NCBI GenBank assembly: GCA_949752745.1
Contig: OX457025.1
Location: 51,419,098 to 51,483,097, forward strand
Direction of reading: 5' to 3'
DNA: 64,000 nt
Source: Protula sp. h YS-2021
Lineage: Eukaryota; Annelida; Polychaeta; Sabellida; Serpulidae
In this document: piece by piece, positions 60,845-64,000 of the stretch
Layout of the letters: each line of letters opens with the position of its first letter
Position numbering within the stretch: position 1 is the first letter of the stretch
Made by a program: the position numbers and the translations under genes
Notes under the pieces: model-generated
What the model was told of the DNA's origin: nothing
Database searches by the model: none
What the model saw: only the letters and a program-made list of their open reading frames with translations

Positions 60845-61500
60845 AGCATCCATTCACGTGTTTGGTCTCTGGACCTACAGGCAGTGGTAAAACTTCTCTA
60901 GTTAGAGAAATTCTAGAACAAAAGTTAATTAAACCCTCTCCAAAAGTCATTTTATGGCTCTATGCAGCAGATCAGCCTTTGTACAAGGGAATGAAAGGTG
61001 TGGAATTTTACCAAGGCATTCCAGATGACATTGAAGAGCGTTTTAACCCGAAAAAACCAAACTTACTCATCATTGATGACTTAATGACTAAATGTCATAG
61101 TGATGAACGCATGACACGTCTATTTAGTGTTGGTAGCAGTCATCAAAATCTAAGCATTATTTTTATTGTGCATAATTTGTTTCATCATGGTAGAGAAATG
61201 CGAAATATTAGTTTGAATACACATTACATCATTCTGTTTAAAAATCCTAGAGACAGTCAACAAATAAGTACATTAGCGCGACAAATGTATCCTGGAAAAT
61301 CTCAATTTCTCATAGAAGCCTATCAAGATGCTACGAGCAAACCTCATGGCTATTTATTCATTGATTTGAAGCCGAAGACAAATGATCAACTACGTATTCG
61401 TACAGGCATTTTACCAAAAGATACACATTACGTCTATGTTGATAAGGTGGCGTATGAACAAGAACCAAGTCACTTAACCATTCGCAACCAAGATGTCTAA
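60841..61500 (+). CDS. ATP: Packaging ATPase (copy 2)
   Basis: 219 residues, intact. Walker A GPTGSGKT (11-18), Walker B LLIIDD (75-80), then the HNLFHHGREM sensor region. It overlaps both neighbours by a few bases, consistent with a tightly packed, co-expressed module. Same length as copy 1. Confidence 0.95.
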   Translation: MKHPFTCLVSGPTGSGKTSLVREILEQKLIKPSPKVILWLYAADQPLYKGMKGVEFYQGIPDDIEERFNPKKPNLLIIDDLMTKCHSDERMTRLFSVGSSHQNLSIIFIVHNLFHHGREMRNISLNTHYIILFKNPRDSQQISTLARQMYPGKSQFLIEAYQDATSKPHGYLFIDLKPKTNDQLRIRTGILPKDTHYVYVDKVAYEQEPSHLTIRNQDV

Positions 61501-61819
61501 ACGTATTCAAGCGAATCAACCATTTCTTCGCTTGCTCGCACGCAGCGGGCCTAAACGACGTAAATCCTTGCTACAACAAGCTACTAAGGAAGAATTAACT
61601 AGCTTGTTTGAAATTTGTTTGAATATATTGCGAGGACATTTACCCTTAAGCTCAAAAAGGTATAAGGTATTCAAGCGTGAACGTCATACCCTACGTACAC
61701 TAGCAGATAAGAAGATATCACTTCGAAGAAAAAAGAAGTTGGTTAATCAGAAAGGAGGATTCATTGGAGCTATTGCTAAATTTGCATTACCCTTGTTAGC
61801 TCAGTTGCTGTTAAAATGA
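61493..61819 (+). CDS. Conserved small basic virion-type protein (copy 2)
   Basis: 108 residues, intact. FLRLLARSGPKRRKSLL near the start, LRGHLPLS in the middle, a basic KKISLRRKKKL run, then KGGFIGAIAKFALPLL as a hydrophobic end. A basic DNA-binding region plus a hydrophobic terminal helix would fit a virion core or membrane-active protein, by inference. Copy 1 has a nonsense codon in this gene. Confidence 0.75.
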   Translation: MSKRIQANQPFLRLLARSGPKRRKSLLQQATKEELTSLFEICLNILRGHLPLSSKRYKVFKRERHTLRTLADKKISLRRKKKLVNQKGGFIGAIAKFALPLLAQLLLK

Positions 61820-62406
61820 AACATACTATGAAAATGGTCCTCATTCCTGAATATGAATATAAAATGTTGTTAGAAAAGAAGGGAAAAGATGGTGAAATCA
61901 AAACGAAAGTGAATAAACTTTTACGTGGGAAACGAACTCGTGAAAAGGCAATAGAAATGTCTCAAGTTCTTGGTCGTCATTTACGAACAATTCAGTCGCA
62001 ACAACAGCGGCAAAAGTCTGTTACATCATCCAAAGCAGAAAAATCAGAAAAGTCCCAACAGTTTCTAAGCCATTTTCAACCTATTTATCATGTAAAACTA
62101 ACACAACTTCTAGCAGAACTTAAGAAATATGGTACGAGATGGACAGATAAAAATGAACTTGTTTTAAAAACGGGTACTGTCATTACAAATTCCAACATTA
62201 TTGATTTGTTGAAAGAAGCATTGGTTGCTACAAGAAGAAAAGAACGACGAGAACCACCGCATGGTTGGAAGCAGTTTATTGAGGAAATTGTAGATGCTAA
62301 TATTCCAAAAACTGTTTTTGGTAAAAAGACAACTCGTGAAGATATTACAAAAGAGATACAACAACGTCAACAAAGGTTGTTTCCAGAAGGATGGGAAACT
62401 TTTTAA
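61816..62406 (+). CDS. Conserved Polinton protein (MKMVLIPE family, copy 2)
   Basis: 196 residues, intact. Starts MKHTMKMVLIPEYEYK, then a basic helical region (RGKRTREKAIEMSQVLG), a Gln/Ser/Lys linker, and a C-terminal domain with LSHFQPIYHVKL, KTGTVITNSNIIDLL and PPHGWKQFI. Function unknown; the position among virion genes suggests a structural or core role. The end overlaps the small MG...CC gene. Confidence 0.75.
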   Translation: MKHTMKMVLIPEYEYKMLLEKKGKDGEIKTKVNKLLRGKRTREKAIEMSQVLGRHLRTIQSQQQRQKSVTSSKAEKSEKSQQFLSHFQPIYHVKLTQLLAELKKYGTRWTDKNELVLKTGTVITNSNIIDLLKEALVATRRKERREPPHGWKQFIEEIVDANIPKTVFGKKTTREDITKEIQQRQQRLFPEGWETF

Positions 62407-62612
62407 CATGGATTAAAGAGCTATGGTGTTGTTGTTGTAAAGAAAATGGAAATAAAAATACTATTCCTGTAAAAATTAGGTGTGTTAGTGCTTGTTGTCA
62501 GGGAGAAGTAGTAGATACCAATGTAGATCATGTAGATAGCAATTTAGACGACAATGTAGACAACAATGTAGACAACAATGTAGAAAGTGAGGATGAAGAG
62601 TGTCAAACATGA
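62391..62612 (+). CDS. Small MG...CC protein (copy 2)
   Basis: 73 residues. MGNFLTWIKELWCCCC, then PVKIRCVSACCQGEVVD, then an Asp/Asn/Val-rich acidic repeat tail (DNVDNNVDNNV). The conserved Gly2 and cysteine cluster support lipid modification and membrane attachment. The tail differs wholly from the His/Arg-rich tail of copy 1, so only the N-terminal half is constrained. Overlaps the upstream stop. Confidence 0.7.
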   Translation: MGNFLTWIKELWCCCCKENGNKNTIPVKIRCVSACCQGEVVDTNVDHVDSNLDDNVDNNVDNNVESEDEECQT

Positions 62613-62666
62613 AGTAATGTATATACACATCTAGTCTATCTACATCACATAAACGATTTAGCTGTC

Positions 62667-63431
62667 ATGGAGTCAACAAGTTTTTACATTACTTTACCCA
62701 GCAATGCTAGTATGAACTATTATCCCAACAACAAGACTTCGAATTATCAAATTCGTATGCCTCGAACCATCTATCTGAACGGAAAATATGAAGTGGCATT
62801 AGCTGAAATTCAATATCCACATACATGGACAACCATGAGACATGGAATGGACTATTCTATTCAGTATCGTCAACAACCACTGAATAATATTGTTCTTGAC
62901 ACAATCAATATTCCTTATGGTTACTACAGATCCATACAAGAAATATGTCATGCAGTCAATGAAGAAGCAACTAATTCTATGAAAGATGACCTTAAAGAAG
63001 GTATTCGGATAAAGTATGATAAAATTAGACGACGCGTTTTTCTATATCTAAAATATGGCTTTGAAGTGTCATTCTCCACTGGATTAGCTGAGATTTTAGG
63101 ATTTATCCCAAATCAATGGTATACTGAAACGTGTACAGCTGAATATAAAGCTGATGTGAAACAGGGGTTTTATACACTTTATGTGTACTGTAGTATTTGC
63201 GAGCCACAAGTTGTTGGTGATTATTATGTTCCTTTGCTACGTTCTGTTGCAATACAAGGACATGATGGAGACATTATCATGAAAACTTATGGAGAACCTC
63301 ATTATGTTCCTGTAAACACATCCAAATTTGATGTGATAGAAATGAATATTAAGGATGACACAGACCATAATGTTCCATTTCAAACTGGGAAGGTGATCTG
63401 TAAACTTCATTTTCGACCAAAAGCATTATGA
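62667..63431 (+). CDS. mCP: Minor capsid (penton-like) protein (copy 2)
   Basis: 254 residues, intact. Signature FYITLPSNASMNYYPNN, LAEIQYPHTW and the end KVICKLHFRPKAL match copy 1. A TATATAC string lies at about 62,618-62,626, about 45 bases before the ATG, as in copy 1. The ATGA overlap with PX is conserved. Confidence 0.92.
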   Translation: MESTSFYITLPSNASMNYYPNNKTSNYQIRMPRTIYLNGKYEVALAEIQYPHTWTTMRHGMDYSIQYRQQPLNNIVLDTINIPYGYYRSIQEICHAVNEEATNSMKDDLKEGIRIKYDKIRRRVFLYLKYGFEVSFSTGLAEILGFIPNQWYTETCTAEYKADVKQGFYTLYVYCSICEPQVVGDYYVPLLRSVAIQGHDGDIIMKTYGEPHYVPVNTSKFDVIEMNIKDDTDHNVPFQTGKVICKLHFRPKAL

Positions 63432-63784
63432 AAGCATACACACACAATCCATCTATTTATCGCAACCATTTTCTTCGTCAAGTGGGTGGAGAATTACCAG
63501 GATTTAAAGGAGCGCGAATACAATATGGAGATGGTATTGGTTCAATACTGGGATCATTGGCTCGAAAAGCTATTCCACTGCTTAAGGCAGGGGCTAAAAT
63601 CGTTGCACCACATCTTAAAAAGGCTGCAAAAGATGTCGCGAAAGATGTTACAGGTCGAGTAGCACAACGTATGTTTGGTGATGAGTTAGGAGGACAAAAG
63701 ACAGCGAAACCAGCAAAACCTGTCAGAAGGCGAAAGGCAGCTAAACGGATAACATCAACAAAATATAAGAAAGATATTTTTTAA
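63428..63784 (+). CDS. PX: PX-like basic virion protein (copy 2)
   Basis: 118 residues, intact, with its natural stop after KKDIF. GGELPGFKGARIQYGDG, the amphipathic GIGSILGSLARKAIPLLKAG segment and a basic tail are shared with copy 1. The glycine-rich ELPGF region may be a protease-processing site by analogy with adenovirus core proteins; unproven. Confidence 0.78.
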   Translation: MKAYTHNPSIYRNHFLRQVGGELPGFKGARIQYGDGIGSILGSLARKAIPLLKAGAKIVAPHLKKAAKDVAKDVTGRVAQRMFGDELGGQKTAKPAKPVRRRKAAKRITSTKYKKDIF

Positions 63785-63786
63785 TC

Positions 63787-64000
63787 ATGTCTTTAATTCA
63801 TAATCATTCTTGTGAATGTAGTCTTTCTCCATTAGAATGGTTTCACATACCACCAACGCAAACTGCTGTAGAAAAAAGCTATAATGTAGACTATCAACCA
63901 CTAACTACTATTAGAGAAGGTGCTCCAATAGAATTCTACATTCCTGCGAGTACCGAAGAATATCTAGATTTAAAGAACAGTAAACTCCATATTGTATGTC
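63787..64000 (+). CDS. MCP: Major capsid protein (copy 2), truncated by window edge
   Basis: Starts two bases after the PX stop and runs uninterrupted to the window end, 71 codons. Contains the signature APIEFYIPASTEEYLDL. It closely follows the copy-1 sequence upstream of that copy's nonsense codon. The rest lies outside the window. Confidence 0.93.
   Translation, partial: MSLIHNHSCECSLSPLEWFHIPPTQTAVEKSYNVDYQPLTTIREGAPIEFYIPASTEEYLDLKNSKLHIVC

Larger units (their letters stand above)
57830..64000 (+). mobile_element. Second Polinton (copy 2), structural block, runs off window
   Basis: Twelve genes in the same order as the minus block of copy 1, here on the plus strand and without any visible stop or frameshift. 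The left end starts near helical paralogue 1; no TIR, acidic-protein or RING gene precedes it, so the left portion is missing or rearranged. NADAR is absent from its copy-1 position. The right end lies beyond the window. Confidence 0.9.

Overview
The window is eukaryotic, almost certainly from an invertebrate animal genome and probably a marine one. The evidence is jockey/CR1/L2-type non-LTR retrotransposons, Polinton/Maverick elements, many foldback repeats, long minisatellites, and no dense host genes. Species cannot be read from the sequence. I found at most one weak candidate host exon (about 56.4 kb); everything else recognisable is mobile or repetitive DNA.

Layout. 1-1.2 kb: relic of a decayed Polinton, keeping only its PC4-like gene cluster. 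1.2-10.7 kb: dispersed repeats, a decayed minus-strand LINE (2.7-5.3 kb), a degenerate tandem array (6.6-7.9 kb) and a 5'-truncated plus-strand LINE (8.6-10.7 kb). 10.98-15.63 kb: a minisatellite of about 38-bp units. 18,013-38,860: a complete 20,848-bp Polinton ('copy 1') with about 1-kb terminal inverted repeats beginning AGTAGTATG and a perfect 6-bp target duplication (GCGAGT). 39.4-43.2 kb: three foldback DNA elements inside (TA)n tracts, one holding a KRBA2/Ginger-like integrase fragment. 43.3-45.9 and 48.6-53.8 kb: two copies of a composite element made of two minisatellites. 54.3-56.1 kb: a TIR element with a nested GACGTC-rich MITE. 57.8 kb to the window end: a second Polinton ('copy 2'), opposite to the structural block of copy 1, with uninterrupted reading frames.

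Copy 1 encodes the standard Polinton set: protein-primed family B DNA polymerase (two in-frame TGA codons), adenain-like protease, double-jelly-roll major capsid protein (one stop, one frameshift), PX-like basic protein, minor capsid (penton-like) protein, small lipid-anchor-like protein, two conserved small proteins, FtsK/HerA-type packaging ATPase and chromodomain integrase (fused by a 1-nt insertion). The plus block carries replication and PC4-like genes; the minus block carries virion and integration genes; they converge near 26.4 kb. Comparison with copy 2 shows which breaks are recent decay.

The accessory genes are the most unusual part. They are a five-member PC4-like family, a three-member small helical family, a NADAR-domain protein (predicted ADP-ribose glycohydrolase) present in copy 1 but missing from the same position of copy 2, an acidic protein with possible CARD-like folds, a RING protein and several zinc-finger proteins. 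The outermost genes lie between the TIRs and a second, inner pair of inverted repeats that carry TATA boxes. This gives both ends a mirrored arrangement: outer genes face outward and inner genes face inward.
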